A stretch of DNA of 64,000 nucleotides from Microbacterium sp. Root553 (GCF_001426995.1 NZ_LMFY01000001.1:1253973-1317972); one strand, 5' to 3'; positions 1-9,048 are shown, counted from the first letter of the stretch. Notes: a model not told the origin generated them from the letters alone. Made by a program: numbers and translations.

Positions 1-2
1 TC

Positions 3-995
3 GCTCATTTGCTCAGCCACATCGATGACGTCGAACGAACTTCCGGCGAAACCGACGCGACGCGGGCACTGCGCGTTCTCACGCGGCTGGTCACCACCTG
101 CGACTTCGTGTTCGTCGTGGCGCCAGAAGGGTGCGACAAGCCGACGAAGGTCTCCATCTCCTATCAGGAGCCCCACGGCGCACGAGTTCGCACGGCCGGA
201 GCGTGGATCCGACGCACGCTGGGGCTGGGACGTCGGGACTATCTCACTGACCTGCATACTGCGTCGGAGAGCCCGTCGTACCACCTCGACATCGCAGGCC
301 CCGATGGCATGTTCGTCCAGAACTCTCACGTGATCCTCCCGCACGACGGGCAGACCGTGCGCCCTACTGCCGTCGGGGCGTCGACGCCGCGCGAGCGAGC
401 TGAGCTGGTGTTCATCCGCTCCCCGCGCGGTGACTCTGGGATCCACCTCTACGCGCGTGATATGGATGGTTCGCCCGTCGTCGTCGCAGACCCGAGCTCG
501 AAGCGAAAGGTAGCCGTGAAGCCACAGTTCGTGGTGGAGCTGCGCGAGCGGCCACCGGGGATTCTCGGCCCGACGTTCGTGTTGTCATTCTGGATCGCCG
601 CGGTCACATGGGTCGTCGGCGTGAACTACGAGGTTGTCTTCCCGACTGTGACCACTCCCGGTTCGGCATGGCCAGCGGTGATCTTTGGTGTCCCCGCACT
701 TGTCGCAGGGTGGTTGTTGTCGAAGCTCACGAAGGAGGTCCTGCGGGTGATCTCCATAGCCACGTTCCTGTGCGTGGCGTGGGTGTCCCTGAACGCGGCA
801 TTTGTCGTGACGCTCGCAGCATTGAAGACGACGGGGATCAGTCTGGGCGGCTTCTCCCTGTGGAACATCCACCTTCACCACCCGACCTGGGCGCTCGCGA
901 TGTTCCTAACAGGTTTCAACCTGCTGGTGTGTCTGTGGCTCTTCATTGTCAGAAACGCAAGGTACGCTTCAACCATCAACGAGAGGGCGAACTAA
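3..995 (+). CDS. Membrane protein of unknown family, probably 5'-truncated by the window edge
   Basis: No family recognised. The frame is already open at the window edge, and the first possible start (TTG at 9) has no upstream sequence to judge it, so the gene probably begins before the window. Counting from that TTG, about 185 residues are soluble and followed by four hydrophobic segments (roughly 186-207, 220-240, 245-272 and 293-314), so a cytoplasmic or surface domain is tethered by a C-terminal membrane block. The stop overlaps the next start as TAATG, which implies translational coupling to the small downstream gene. GC is lower than in the rest of the window. Function unknown. Confidence 0.6.
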   Translation, partial: AHLLSHIDDVERTSGETDATRALRVLTRLVTTCDFVFVVAPEGCDKPTKVSISYQEPHGARVRTAGAWIRRTLGLGRRDYLTDLHTASESPSYHLDIAGPDGMFVQNSHVILPHDGQTVRPTAVGASTPRERAELVFIRSPRGDSGIHLYARDMDGSPVVVADPSSKRKVAVKPQFVVELRERPPGILGPTFVLSFWIAAVTWVVGVNYEVVFPTVTTPGSAWPAVIFGVPALVAGWLLSKLTKEVLRVISIATFLCVAWVSLNAAFVVTLAALKTTGISLGGFSLWNIHLHHPTWALAMFLTGFNLLVCLWLFIVRNARYASTINERAN

Positions 996-1318
996 TGAGC
1001 GACGTAGCAACCACCACAGGTGAGATTGTTGTGCACGCCGACAGTTTCGACGTCATCAACGTCGGTAGCCGCTCCTCGGACATGACTCGCTCGTCAGGGC
1101 AGAGATTCCATTCCGGATTGCAGAACGAATTCTCCGGCCACAAGCTCATGGGCGCAGACGGACTCGCCACCATCGTGACGATGCGAATGACTCGTGATGA
1201 AGCGGACACGCTGTCGACAGCTTTGGGTCGTCGCCTAGCTGCGTTGAAGCAGCGTCAGCAAGATAAGGCCCGGTCCGCTGAGGCGGACGTTCGAGCAGAT
1301 CACCGTAGAGCGGGCTAG
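995..1318 (+). CDS. Small uncharacterised protein coupled to the upstream membrane protein
   Basis: A 107-residue protein starting at the ATG inside the TAATG overlap with the preceding stop. It has no signal peptide or membrane segment. The N-terminal half is Ser/Thr-rich and polar. Residues from about 66 onwards are charged and helix-prone (for example ALGRRLAALKQRQQ), which suggests a short coiled coil. The coupling and the lack of space for another promoter suggest it acts with the membrane protein. No family recognised. The start is supported mainly by the overlap, since no separate ribosome binding site is needed in such an arrangement. Confidence 0.6.
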   Translation: MSDVATTTGEIVVHADSFDVINVGSRSSDMTRSSGQRFHSGLQNEFSGHKLMGADGLATIVTMRMTRDEADTLSTALGRRLAALKQRQQDKARSAEADVRADHRRAG

Positions 1319-1365
1319 TAGGCCTCTCTGTCGTTGGCAGAAAAGCTGGGCGCGCCAACCGTCTG

Positions 1366-1584
1366 TCACAGCCCAGAGACTCGTCCTTCAATGGAGTGCG
1401 GTTCGGTGACCGTGTTTCCGGGGCTGCTGCACCAGATCATATAGTTTGACGATCTCGTGACCAGGGCTGTTTCCCTGTCTCCAGTGTTCACCTGGATCAA
1501 CAACGACAGATCCGGATCAGGTGTAGTCGACGGGTCATAAGTGATGGAGCAGATGACCCGAAGGCTGCGCCGATGGAACGTGGT
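1366..1584 (-). other. Open frame without a good start; possible gene remnant
   Basis: In the otherwise gene-free stretch 1319-1610, the minus strand stays open for about 70 codons and ends at a TGA (1366-1368). It has no ATG, GTG or TTG near its beginning. The translation has mixed, protein-like composition with three cysteines and stretches such as VICSITYDPS. It may be the 3' end of a decayed gene or chance. Nothing else was seen in this stretch. Confidence 0.22.
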
Positions 1585-1610
1585 TCACGTCCGGGGCTGA
1601 CGGATGCGGC

Positions 1611-1979
1611 TCAGGCGTCGATCCAGAGGGTCGCGTTGACCGCCGCAAGCGCGCGCACCGTCTCCGCACGTATCGTCTCAGCGCCGTGTGGCAAGGTCAG
1701 GAAGAACCGCACCCAGACGTCAGTGCGGTGGAGTGCTTCGGCGGCGGGGGTGAGCAACGCGACGCGGTCGAGGATCGCGTCATTGAGCATGTCCGCACGA
1801 GTATCCGCATCCGTCTCATCGAACGAGAACGTCGTGATGTCGTAACGGATCCCATCGGCTTCTCGATGCTCCGTGAGGGCCTCGAGACCAGGCACGTCGT
1901 CTTGGCCGAACACGGTGACGCTGAGGATCACGTGGCCATCGTCATCGTCGTGGAGAGGAACCCAGCGAGCCGCAGTCAT
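1611..1979 (-). CDS. Hypothetical protein, possibly DUF4279-like
   Basis: A 122-residue cytoplasmic protein with no signal peptide or membrane segment. An N-terminal strand-rich segment is followed by an Asp/Glu-rich middle, and the C-terminal part (RTDVWVRFFLTLP onwards) resembles the last strands and helix of DUF4279 proteins. That match is from memory of the pattern and is weak. It starts at an ATG 27 nt downstream of the EamA transporter stop on the same strand, so the two are probably co-transcribed. Function unknown. Confidence 0.6.
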   Translation of the reverse strand: MTAARWVPLHDDDDGHVILSVTVFGQDDVPGLEALTEHREADGIRYDITTFSFDETDADTRADMLNDAILDRVALLTPAAEALHRTDVWVRFFLTLPHGAETIRAETVRALAAVNATLWIDA

Positions 1980-2006
1980 CGGCCCATCGTCGCACGGAAC
2001 GCGGAA

Positions 2007-2921
2007 TCAGGTGATCGCGGCTTCGAGCGCGCGGTGCCGGTGGCGGCGCTCGATCGCCTGACCGGCGTAGGACGCGGCGACGATGAGCGCGGCACCGAGC
2101 AGGCCGACGGTGCCCACGCTCTCGCCGCCGAGCAGCATTCCGACCAGGAGCGCCCAGACCGGCTCGGTGCCCATGAGGATGCTGGCGCGCGTCGCCGAGG
2201 TGCGCCGCACCGCCCAGAGCTGAACGACGAACGCGAACACCGAGCACATCAGCCCGAGGAACAGGACGTTCGCCCACCCCGATCTGTCGAGTCGCGCGAC
2301 CGCCGCGGGCAGCTCCGCTCCTGCGACCAGCGAGGCCGTCGCCGCGCAGACGACGAGCTGCACCAGGACGACGGCGAGCGTGCTGTCTCGGCGGTTGCGG
2401 GTGAGCCGGGCGCTCGCTGTCACGTGCAGCGCGCGCACGACCGCCGCCGCGATCACCAGGGCGTCGCCCGCCGTCGGCATCCGCAGGCCGCCGTCGGATA
2501 CGAGAAGGGCCACCCCCACCACGGCGGCGACCGCGGCGACGAAGTACGAGCGCGGAAGCCACGAGCGCGCAGCGACACTCTCGAGCACGGGGGTGAGGAT
2601 GAGCGCGAGGCTGATGAGCAGGCCGGCATTGGTCGCCGACGTGAGATGGACGCCCCAGGTCTCGAGTCCGATGATGGCGGCCTGAGAGAAGCCGAGGGCG
2701 ATGGCGACGGCGAGCCCGCGACCACGCGGCATCCGCTCCCGGCGCACCGCGCAGATCACGCCGAGAGCCACAGCCGCGACGAGGAACCGGAGTGCCACAG
2801 CCGAGGCGACGCCGGCCTCGAGCGCGAGACTCTTGGCCGCGACGAAGCTCGCACCCCACACCGCCGCCACGGCGACGAGCAGGACGTCGACGAGCACATC
2901 ACGAGAGGGATGACGAGGCAC
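2007..2921 (-). CDS. EamA-family (drug/metabolite superfamily) transporter
   Basis: A 304-residue integral membrane protein with about ten hydrophobic segments arranged as two EamA repeats (about 9-140 and 150-290). The first repeat opens with the typical segment AAVWGASFVAAKSLA. Members of this superfamily export metabolites such as amino acids, nucleosides or drugs across the cytoplasmic membrane; the substrate cannot be told from sequence. It starts at a GTG and is divergent from a LysR regulator, with 71 bp between them, the usual arrangement in which the regulator controls the exporter. Confidence 0.9.
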   Translation of the reverse strand: MPRHPSRDVLVDVLLVAVAAVWGASFVAAKSLALEAGVASAVALRFLVAAVALGVICAVRRERMPRGRGLAVAIALGFSQAAIIGLETWGVHLTSATNAGLLISLALILTPVLESVAARSWLPRSYFVAAVAAVVGVALLVSDGGLRMPTAGDALVIAAAVVRALHVTASARLTRNRRDSTLAVVLVQLVVCAATASLVAGAELPAAVARLDRSGWANVLFLGLMCSVFAFVVQLWAVRRTSATRASILMGTEPVWALLVGMLLGGESVGTVGLLGAALIVAASYAGQAIERRHRHRALEAAIT

Positions 2922-2964
2922 GTCCTCACTCTGACGCTGCCGAAGGTGAAGACCAAGGGGAATC

Positions 2965-2974
2965 TTCTTAAGAA
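2965..2974. promoter_or_regulatory. Candidate LysR operator (10-bp palindrome)
   Basis: TTCTTAAGAA is a perfect 10-bp palindrome in an AT-richer patch between the divergent EamA and LysR genes, 18 nt before the LysR start. LysR proteins bind dyad sites in such shared promoter regions, so it is a reasonable operator. No binding evidence exists here. Confidence 0.4.
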
Positions 2975-2992
2975 TCTCGTAAGGTTGGCCTT

Positions 2993-3913
2993 ATGGATCC
3001 GCACCATCTCCGACTGCTCCGGGAGCTTCGCGACCGAGGCAGCGTCGCGGCCGTCGCGGCCGCTCTCGGAATCTCGGCGTCAGCGGTGTCGCAGCAGCTC
3101 GCGACCCTGCAGTCGGCGGTGGCTCTGCCGCTCACCGTGCGCCGAGGTCGAGTCCTGATCCTGACCACGGCGGGGGAGGCGCTCGCCGCGGCGAGCATTC
3201 GTGTCGACGAGGCATTGACCGCGGCCCGCGACGCGATCGGCGAACTCCTCGACGCGGGCGACAGGCCGGTCCGGGTGTCGTCCTTCAACAGCGCAGGGCT
3301 CGCCCTCTTCGGACCGCTTCTGCGCGAACTCGACGGGAGTCCCGCCGTCCGTCTCGCCGATGCCGACGTCCCGCATCGGGACTTCCCCGGGCTCACCGCC
3401 GACCACGATCTCGTCATCGCTCACCGGCTCGCGCACGATGCCCCCTGGCCGGCCGATCGGGTCGTCGCGATCCCGCTCGTCGAGGAGCCGCTCGACATCG
3501 CCCTCCCCGCAGATCATCCTCTCGCCGGTCGGACGGACATCCGCCTCGCCGACCTCCGCGACGAGGAGTGGGTGTCGGTGCACGAGGGATTCCCTCTCGC
3601 GGGCGTGCTCGAGCATCTCGCGGCACTGTCGGGGTCACCCCTGCGGATCGCGCATCGCATCAACGAGTTCTCGGTGACGGCGGAGGTCGTGCGTGCCGGG
3701 GCGGCGATCGCCGTCATGCCTCGCGCGACGGCCACGCCTCTGGCGGTGGACGGCCTGGTTCTCAGACCGCTGTCGGACGTGGATCTGGTCCGCCACGTCG
3801 ACGTGCTGGCTCGGCCGGATGCCCTGGCCTACACCTCGGTCAGGCGGGTGCTGCGAACTCTGCAGGATGTCGCCGCCCGTCTGCAGAGCGACCCGCTCAG
3901 CTCACCGCGCTGA
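2993..3913 (+). CDS. LysR-family transcriptional regulator
   Basis: A 306-residue protein with an N-terminal winged helix-turn-helix (about 1-60, opening MDPHHLRLLRELRDRGSVA with the recognition region ISASAVSQQLATL) and a C-terminal periplasmic-binding-like effector domain (about 85-295). It starts at an ATG preceded by GTAAGG. It likely senses a small ligand and controls the divergent EamA exporter and itself. The last codons and the stop lie inside a 22-bp tandem repeat shared with the end of the convergent gene. Confidence 0.92.
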   Translation: MDPHHLRLLRELRDRGSVAAVAAALGISASAVSQQLATLQSAVALPLTVRRGRVLILTTAGEALAAASIRVDEALTAARDAIGELLDAGDRPVRVSSFNSAGLALFGPLLRELDGSPAVRLADADVPHRDFPGLTADHDLVIAHRLAHDAPWPADRVVAIPLVEEPLDIALPADHPLAGRTDIRLADLRDEEWVSVHEGFPLAGVLEHLAALSGSPLRIAHRINEFSVTAEVVRAGAAIAVMPRATATPLAVDGLVLRPLSDVDLVRHVDVLARPDALAYTSVRRVLRTLQDVAARLQSDPLSSPR

Positions 3914-3963
3914 CGCGCGCACGTCACCGCGCTGACGCGCGCATGTCACCGTGCTGACGCGCG
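3902..3963. repeat. 22-bp tandem repeat (2.8 copies) spanning two gene ends
   Basis: Copies start at 3902, 3924 and 3946 (last one partial) with the core CGCTGACGCGCGC and one or two changes. The first copy contains the LysR stop codon, and the third contains the stop of the convergent 2H phosphoesterase gene. The array is therefore both intergenic spacer and coding end. Confidence 0.85.
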
Positions 3964-4500
3964 TCTCGGGGGCAGCTCCGCGAGCGTCGTGATCGACGAG
4001 GCGGCGGGGTCCCAGAGTCGTACGACGCGGGCGTGCGCAGCGATGTCCCCGCCGAGGAGATCCAGGGCGGCCGGCAGATCGGCGACGCGCAGCCTGCGGG
4101 CGAGCGCGACGTGCGGCATCCATTCACCCGGTGCGGTGTGCGGGGCATCCGCGCCAGGACCGACGGCATCGCGCACCAGTGACCGAAGCGCGAGCAGTTC
4201 GCCGGTGGGAACGATGCTCCGCGCCAGGACGCGCCGATCCCCGGAACCGAAGAGCAGCGGAGCACCCAGCGTGAGAGGGAATCGCGGGATGCCGTCGAAG
4301 ACCTCCGCCCCCAGGGCGGGCAGACCGACGCGCGCGACCAGCGTGAGGTGAGGGCGGTTGCTCGCCGAGGTGTGCGCCGCGAGACTCGACATCCCGGCCG
4401 CGGCGAGAGCATCCCATTCGGCCCGGATCGCGGCGTCGGCCTCCGTGTCGAACAGCAGCTCGATCGACGAGGGAGAGCGCTGAGGCTCTGGTTCGTGCAC
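3946..4500 (-). CDS. 2'-5' RNA ligase-like 2H phosphoesterase
   Basis: A 184-residue cytoplasmic protein with the two HxT/S-type motifs of the 2H phosphoesterase superfamily: RPHLTL near residue 50 and MPHVAL near residue 129. In the second motif the residue after His-x is Ala rather than Thr or Ser. The family hydrolyses or forms 2'-5' and cyclic phosphodiester bonds in RNA or nucleotides; the substrate here is unknown. It begins 3 nt after the ROK regulator stop, so the two form one transcript. The C-terminal codons fall in a 22-bp tandem repeat. Confidence 0.82.
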   Translation of the reverse strand: MHEPEPQRSPSSIELLFDTEADAAIRAEWDALAAAGMSSLAAHTSASNRPHLTLVARVGLPALGAEVFDGIPRFPLTLGAPLLFGSGDRRVLARSIVPTGELLALRSLVRDAVGPGADAPHTAPGEWMPHVALARRLRVADLPAALDLLGGDIAAHARVVRLWDPAASSITTLAELPPRRASAR

Positions 4501-4503
4501 GGC

Positions 4504-5739
4504 TCAGCTCGCCGCGCTGAGGCGTCGTTCCGCCAGCAGGGGCACGGCCACCTCGCGGGCGGCCATCCGCGCGGTCGCGACGGCGCCGATCGACACGACC
4601 TCGGCGCCGAGCGTGGAGGCGAGGATCTCGGGGGCCGGCAGGTGCAGCTGGGCCGGCAGCACCTCGCGTGCGGCGGCGAGCACGGGCTCGATGCTCTCGG
4701 CGACCCCTCCGCAGATGATCACGCGCGCCGGGTCGTACATGCTGCCGAGCACGCCGACGACGCGGGCGAGGGTCGCGCCGACCCGCGACGTCGCGAGCAG
4801 CGCATCGGCATCACCGGCGGATGCCGCGGTCAACACGGTCCGCGGATCGATGCGCTCCGCGCCCGCGAGCCGACCAATCGCCGATTCCGACGAGATCTCG
4901 CCGCTCTCGACCCCCGCACGCACCTCGTCCTGCAGGGCGTATCGCAGACCGAAGGCCGACCCGACTCCGATGATGTGGTCGAACACGACGCCCTCGCCGA
5001 CGCCGCCGTGGGCGCCGTGCAGCACGTGGCCGTCCACGACCACGCCCCCGCCGAACCGTTCGCTCGCGAGCAGGGCGACGTAGTCGCGGCATCCGACCGC
5101 GGCCCCCGCGGACCCCTCGGCGATCGCGGCGAGCTGGGCGTCGTTCTTGATCTCGACGACGGGAGCCCACTCGTCGAGAGCTTCGGCGAGCCCCGGGTTG
5201 GTGCGCTCCCAGAAGCCCTCGGGGTGCGGCGGTGAGATGCCGGCCCTGTTCACCGGCGCGGCGACGCCGACGCAGATCGCGAGCACCGCCTCGCGCGAGA
5301 CGTCGGCCTCGGCGAGCGCGTGCGCCATCTGATCCAGGATCGTCGCGCGCCGCGCAGCCGCCGACTGCGTCGGATCGAGGTCGGTGCGGTGGTGCACGAG
5401 GGTGCGCTCGAGCGGATCCGAGATCGTGACCGCGAGGTGGGTGTCTCCGGCATCCACCCCGATGACGACGCCGAGGTCGGATGCCAGCACGAAGCGCCGC
5501 GCGGGGCGCCCCGCGCGGTAGCTCCCGGCCACCCGTGCGTTGGGGAGTTCCCGCAGCACGGCGGCGTCGACGAGGGTGTCGATCGCGTCGATCGCGGTCG
5601 AGCGGGTCAGCGAGGTGGTCGCCATCGCCTCACTCGCGGTGAACTCGCCGGCGGTCCACGCGAAGTCGAGGATCGCGCCGACACTGGCTCGTCCGGTGCC
5701 CAGACCTGCGGATACTTCTGTCACGGGTCTTGACCTCAC
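4504..5739 (-). CDS. ROK-family transcriptional regulator
   Basis: About 411 residues: an N-terminal winged helix (about 15-75) followed by a ROK sugar-kinase-like domain (about 90-395) containing the GVDAGDTHLAV phosphate-binding region. The usual zinc-binding Cys cluster of active ROK kinases is not evident, in line with a regulator. The annotated start is GTG at 5739; a second GTG at 5724, preceded by GAGG, is equally plausible. It is divergent from the alpha-glucoside importer operon, with 86 bp between them, and probably represses that operon until a sugar binds. The 2H phosphoesterase gene follows in the same transcript. Confidence 0.92.
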   Translation of the reverse strand: MRSRPVTEVSAGLGTGRASVGAILDFAWTAGEFTASEAMATTSLTRSTAIDAIDTLVDAAVLRELPNARVAGSYRAGRPARRFVLASDLGVVIGVDAGDTHLAVTISDPLERTLVHHRTDLDPTQSAAARRATILDQMAHALAEADVSREAVLAICVGVAAPVNRAGISPPHPEGFWERTNPGLAEALDEWAPVVEIKNDAQLAAIAEGSAGAAVGCRDYVALLASERFGGGVVVDGHVLHGAHGGVGEGVVFDHIIGVGSAFGLRYALQDEVRAGVESGEISSESAIGRLAGAERIDPRTVLTAASAGDADALLATSRVGATLARVVGVLGSMYDPARVIICGGVAESIEPVLAAAREVLPAQLHLPAPEILASTLGAEVVSIGAVATARMAAREVAVPLLAERRLSAAS

Positions 5740-5773
5740 TCTCGTTCACATGAGACAGTACCGTTCATCGAAG

Positions 5774-5794
5774 TAAATTCGCTCACTAGATTTA
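5774..5794. promoter_or_regulatory. Candidate ROK operator
   Basis: An AT-rich patch in the divergent ROK/importer promoter region contains TAAAT and ATTTA separated by 11 nt. AT-rich dyads are typical ROK-regulator targets, and this is the only such patch between the two genes. The match is short. Confidence 0.4.
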
Positions 5795-5825
5795 GTCCGC
5801 GTATCTACAGCACGAAAGGACAACG

Positions 5826-7169
5826 GTGTCTGTGAAACCACCACGCCCGGCGCAGATCGTCGCCGGTGCGGCCGCTCTCGCCCTGGTCGGGGCCGCCCTC
5901 ACCGGCTGCTCGACGGCCGGCGGAACCGAGACAATCCGCTTCACGTTCAGCAAGCGGGAGGCGATCGAGTTCATGACCGAGCTCGTGGCGCAGTACAACT
6001 CCTCGCAGGACGACGTCCACGTCGAGATCGACACCTCGGGTGTCGACGTCGTCTCGGCCAGCTTCGTGCGGGGCAACCCGCCCGACATCATGCTCGCCAA
6101 CTACAACTACGAGATCGCCCGCTTCGTGCAGCGCTGCGCGCTCACCGATCTGTCGGGCACCGACGCCGCCTCGACCATCCGCGACGACCTGCAGCCCCTG
6201 ATGGAGCAGTACGGGTCGTGCGAGGGGCGCACGAGCGCCCTGCCCTACTCGGTGATGGGCGCCTCCGTGATCTACAACAAGGAGATCTTCGCGCAGCAGG
6301 GCCTCGAGGTCCCGCAGACGTGGGACGAGCTCGTCGCGGTCTGCGACCGGTTGAAGGAGGCGGGCATCGATCCGTTCTACGCCACCTTCAAGGACGACTG
6401 GACGGTCGCCCAGGGCTGGTACGACTACACCGCCGGCGGCTCGGTCGACGTGATCGACTTCTTCGACACGCTCGCGCAGGAGGGCGCCGAGGTCGGCCCC
6501 GACTCCCCGGCCTCGTTCGAGAAGGACTTCGCCGAGCCCATGGACCGCATGATGACGCTGGTGAAGGACTACACGAACGCGGATGCCGCGAGCCGAGGCT
6601 ACGGCGACGGCAACCTCGCCTTCGGCAAGGGCGAGGCCGCGATGTATCTGCAGGGGCCGTGGGCGTTCAGCGAGATCGAGAAGACCGCACCCGACCTCGA
6701 CCTCGGCACGTTCCCGCTGCCGATGACCGACGACCCCGCCGACCTCGGCGTGCGCGTCAACATGGACCTCGCCGCGATGATCCCCGAGGGATCGCGCCAC
6801 CAGGAGGCCGCCCGCGACTTCCTCGAGTACCTGTTCCTGCCCGAGCACATCGAGGAGTACAACGCCTCGCAGCTCGGGTTCACCCCGACGAAGGATGCTC
6901 CGGCTCCCGACGACCCGCGTGTCGCGGGCATGGTCGAGTACTACCAGAACGGCCAGATCTACCAGGGACCCTCGGTGCTCGTGCCGAAGACCCTGCCGGT
7001 CTTCAACTACGCGCAGGCCATGGTGCTCGGCGCGTCCCCGACCTCCACGTTGCGCACCATGGATGCCGACTGGGCGAGGATCGCGTTCCGCGCTCCGATC
7101 CCGTCGACCCAGGACAACGCCTCCGGTGAGGACTCCGCATCCGGCGAGACAGAGGAGTCCACGCCATGA
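5826..7169 (+). CDS. Sugar ABC transporter substrate-binding lipoprotein
   Basis: A 447-residue family 1 extracellular solute-binding protein. A lipoprotein signal peptide ends in LTGC (Cys28), so the mature protein is lipid-anchored outside the membrane. The rest is the two-lobed binding fold with typical carbohydrate-binding blocks such as LPYSVMGASVIYNKEIF near residue 140 and GKGEAAMYLQGPW near 270. The start is GTG with AAAGGA upstream. It is the first gene of an operon with two permeases and a GH13 glucosidase, which points to maltose, trehalose or a related alpha-glucoside as ligand. Confidence 0.93.
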   Translation: MSVKPPRPAQIVAGAAALALVGAALTGCSTAGGTETIRFTFSKREAIEFMTELVAQYNSSQDDVHVEIDTSGVDVVSASFVRGNPPDIMLANYNYEIARFVQRCALTDLSGTDAASTIRDDLQPLMEQYGSCEGRTSALPYSVMGASVIYNKEIFAQQGLEVPQTWDELVAVCDRLKEAGIDPFYATFKDDWTVAQGWYDYTAGGSVDVIDFFDTLAQEGAEVGPDSPASFEKDFAEPMDRMMTLVKDYTNADAASRGYGDGNLAFGKGEAAMYLQGPWAFSEIEKTAPDLDLGTFPLPMTDDPADLGVRVNMDLAAMIPEGSRHQEAARDFLEYLFLPEHIEEYNASQLGFTPTKDAPAPDDPRVAGMVEYYQNGQIYQGPSVLVPKTLPVFNYAQAMVLGASPTSTLRTMDADWARIAFRAPIPSTQDNASGEDSASGETEESTP

Positions 7170-8164
7170 CGAACACCGCTCTCCCGAATCCCGCTCTCCC
7201 GAATCCCGCGGCGACTCCCGCCGCGTCGAACCTCACCAGGCCGAACAGCGCGACGACCGACACCACGGCGATCGTCACGGGCGGCACCCGCAAGCTCGGG
7301 CGCCGCACTCGCAAGGTCGAGCCGATCTACTACCTGTTCCTGCTGCCGACGCTGGTGCTCTTCACGCTTGCGATCACGGTGCCCGGCGTCATGGGGATCT
7401 TCTTCAGCTTCACCGACTCGATCGGCATCGGAGAGTGGAGCTTCAACGGGCTGACCAACTACATCGCGATGTTCAGCGACCCGGCCATCCTGCAGAGCTA
7501 CCTGTTCACGTTCGGCTTCTCGATCGCGACGGTGATCGTCGTCAACGTGATCGCGTTCCTGCTGGCGGTCGGGCTGACCTCCCGCATCCGCTTCAAGACG
7601 GGTCTTCGCACGATCTTCGTGATCCCCATGGTGATCTCGGGCATCATCATCGCCTACGTCTTCAACTTCCTCTTCTCCAACTCCATCCCGGCCGCGGGCG
7701 CCGCCACCGGCATCCCGTGGCTGTCGACCAGCCTGCTCGCCAATCCGGATCTCGCCTGGGTCGCGATCGTCATCGTGACCGCCTGGCAGGCCGTACCGGG
7801 CACGCTGCTGATCTACATCGCGGGGCTCCTCTCGGTGCCGGGCGAGGTGTACGAGGCCGCGAGCATCGACGGCGCGAGCAAGACGCAGCAGCTGCTCCGC
7901 ATCACACTGCCGCTCGTGGCCGGCTACGTGGTGATCAACGTGATCCTCGGCTTCAAGGGCTTCCTCAACGCCTACGACATCATCGTCGGCCTCACCAACG
8001 GCGGACCCGGCACCTCCACCCGCAGCGTCGCGATGACGATCATCGCGGGCTTCAACGGCGGCGACTACGCCTACCAGATGGCGAACGCGACGATCTTCTT
8101 CATCGTCGCCGTGCTCATCTCCCTGCTGCAGCTGTCGCTGACCCGCGGAAGGAACGCACTCTGA
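7166..8164 (+). CDS. Sugar ABC transporter permease (MalF type)
   Basis: A 332-residue inner-membrane protein with about six membrane segments and a polar 50-residue N-terminal tail. The cytoplasmic EAA loop that docks on the ATPase is visible as YEAASIDGASKTQQLLRITL near residue 230. It overlaps the binding-protein stop by 4 nt (ATGA) and the next permease by 1 nt. With its partner it forms the channel for the alpha-glucoside. No ATPase gene is present in the locus. Confidence 0.94.
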   Translation: MTNTALPNPALPNPAATPAASNLTRPNSATTDTTAIVTGGTRKLGRRTRKVEPIYYLFLLPTLVLFTLAITVPGVMGIFFSFTDSIGIGEWSFNGLTNYIAMFSDPAILQSYLFTFGFSIATVIVVNVIAFLLAVGLTSRIRFKTGLRTIFVIPMVISGIIIAYVFNFLFSNSIPAAGAATGIPWLSTSLLANPDLAWVAIVIVTAWQAVPGTLLIYIAGLLSVPGEVYEAASIDGASKTQQLLRITLPLVAGYVVINVILGFKGFLNAYDIIVGLTNGGPGTSTRSVAMTIIAGFNGGDYAYQMANATIFFIVAVLISLLQLSLTRGRNAL

Positions 8165-9042
8165 TGTCGACGCAGACACTCACCACCATCCCCACCTCGG
8201 GCAAGAAGCCGCGCATCCGTATGGAGCGCGTCAACTGGTCGGGCACGATCATCCTGATCCTGTGCGCGGTCACCGTGCTGCTGCCGCTGTACGTGACCAT
8301 CTCGATGGCCTTCAAGACCACCGGCCAGGCGGTCGACGGCAACGCCTTCTCGCTGCCGGCTCCGTTCAGCATCGACGGCTTCGTCGAGGCATGGAACCTC
8401 ACGAAGTTCCCGGTCGGCGCCGGCATCTCGCTGCTGGTCACCGCAGGAACGGTCATCGCGACCATCGTGCTCGCCGCATTCGCCTCGTACGCGATCGTCC
8501 GCAACTGGGACCACCGCCTGTTCCGCTGGTCGTTCTTCTACCTGCTGGCCGCGATGTTCATCCCGTTCCCCGTGGTCGCGCTGCCGCAGATCCAGCTCAC
8601 CGGATGGGTCGGACTCGACAACCCGTTCGGCGTGATCATCCTCGCGACGATGTTCCAGCTGAGCTTCAGCGTGCTGCTGTTCACTGCGTTCCTGCGGTCG
8701 ATCCCGCTCGAGCTCGAGGAGAGCGCGCGCATCGACGGCGCGACGACGTGGCAGACGTTCTGGCAGCTGATCTTCCCGCTGCTCGCACCGATGAGCGCGA
8801 CCGTCGGGATCTTCGCGTTCCTGTACGCCTGGAACGACTTCATGATGCCGTCGCTGATCATCTCCGATCCCGCGATGCAGACCCTGCCCGTGCGGCAGAA
8901 CCTGTTCCAGACCCAGTTCAGCAACAACTACAACGTGTCGTTCGCCTCGTACCTGATGGCGATGGCCCCGGCGATCCTGGCGTACCTGTTCACGCAGCGC
9001 TTCGTCATGGAGGGCGTCACGCAGGGCGCCGTCAAGGGCTAG
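8164..9042 (+). CDS. Sugar ABC transporter permease (MalG type)
   Basis: A 292-residue permease with about six membrane segments, and the EAA loop LEESARIDGATTWQTFWQLI near residue 190. The start is the ATG at 8164, inside the TGATG overlap with the preceding stop. It is the second half of the importer channel. It ends 175 nt before the GH13 gene; that gap is filled by an inverted repeat. Confidence 0.94.
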   Translation: MSTQTLTTIPTSGKKPRIRMERVNWSGTIILILCAVTVLLPLYVTISMAFKTTGQAVDGNAFSLPAPFSIDGFVEAWNLTKFPVGAGISLLVTAGTVIATIVLAAFASYAIVRNWDHRLFRWSFFYLLAAMFIPFPVVALPQIQLTGWVGLDNPFGVIILATMFQLSFSVLLFTAFLRSIPLELEESARIDGATTWQTFWQLIFPLLAPMSATVGIFAFLYAWNDFMMPSLIISDPAMQTLPVRQNLFQTQFSNNYNVSFASYLMAMAPAILAYLFTQRFVMEGVTQGAVKG

Positions 9043-9048
9043 CCCCCT

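Noticed and set aside
1..1600. A prophage or genomic island
   Set aside because: Only composition hints at it. No integrase, phage or mobility gene is seen in the window.
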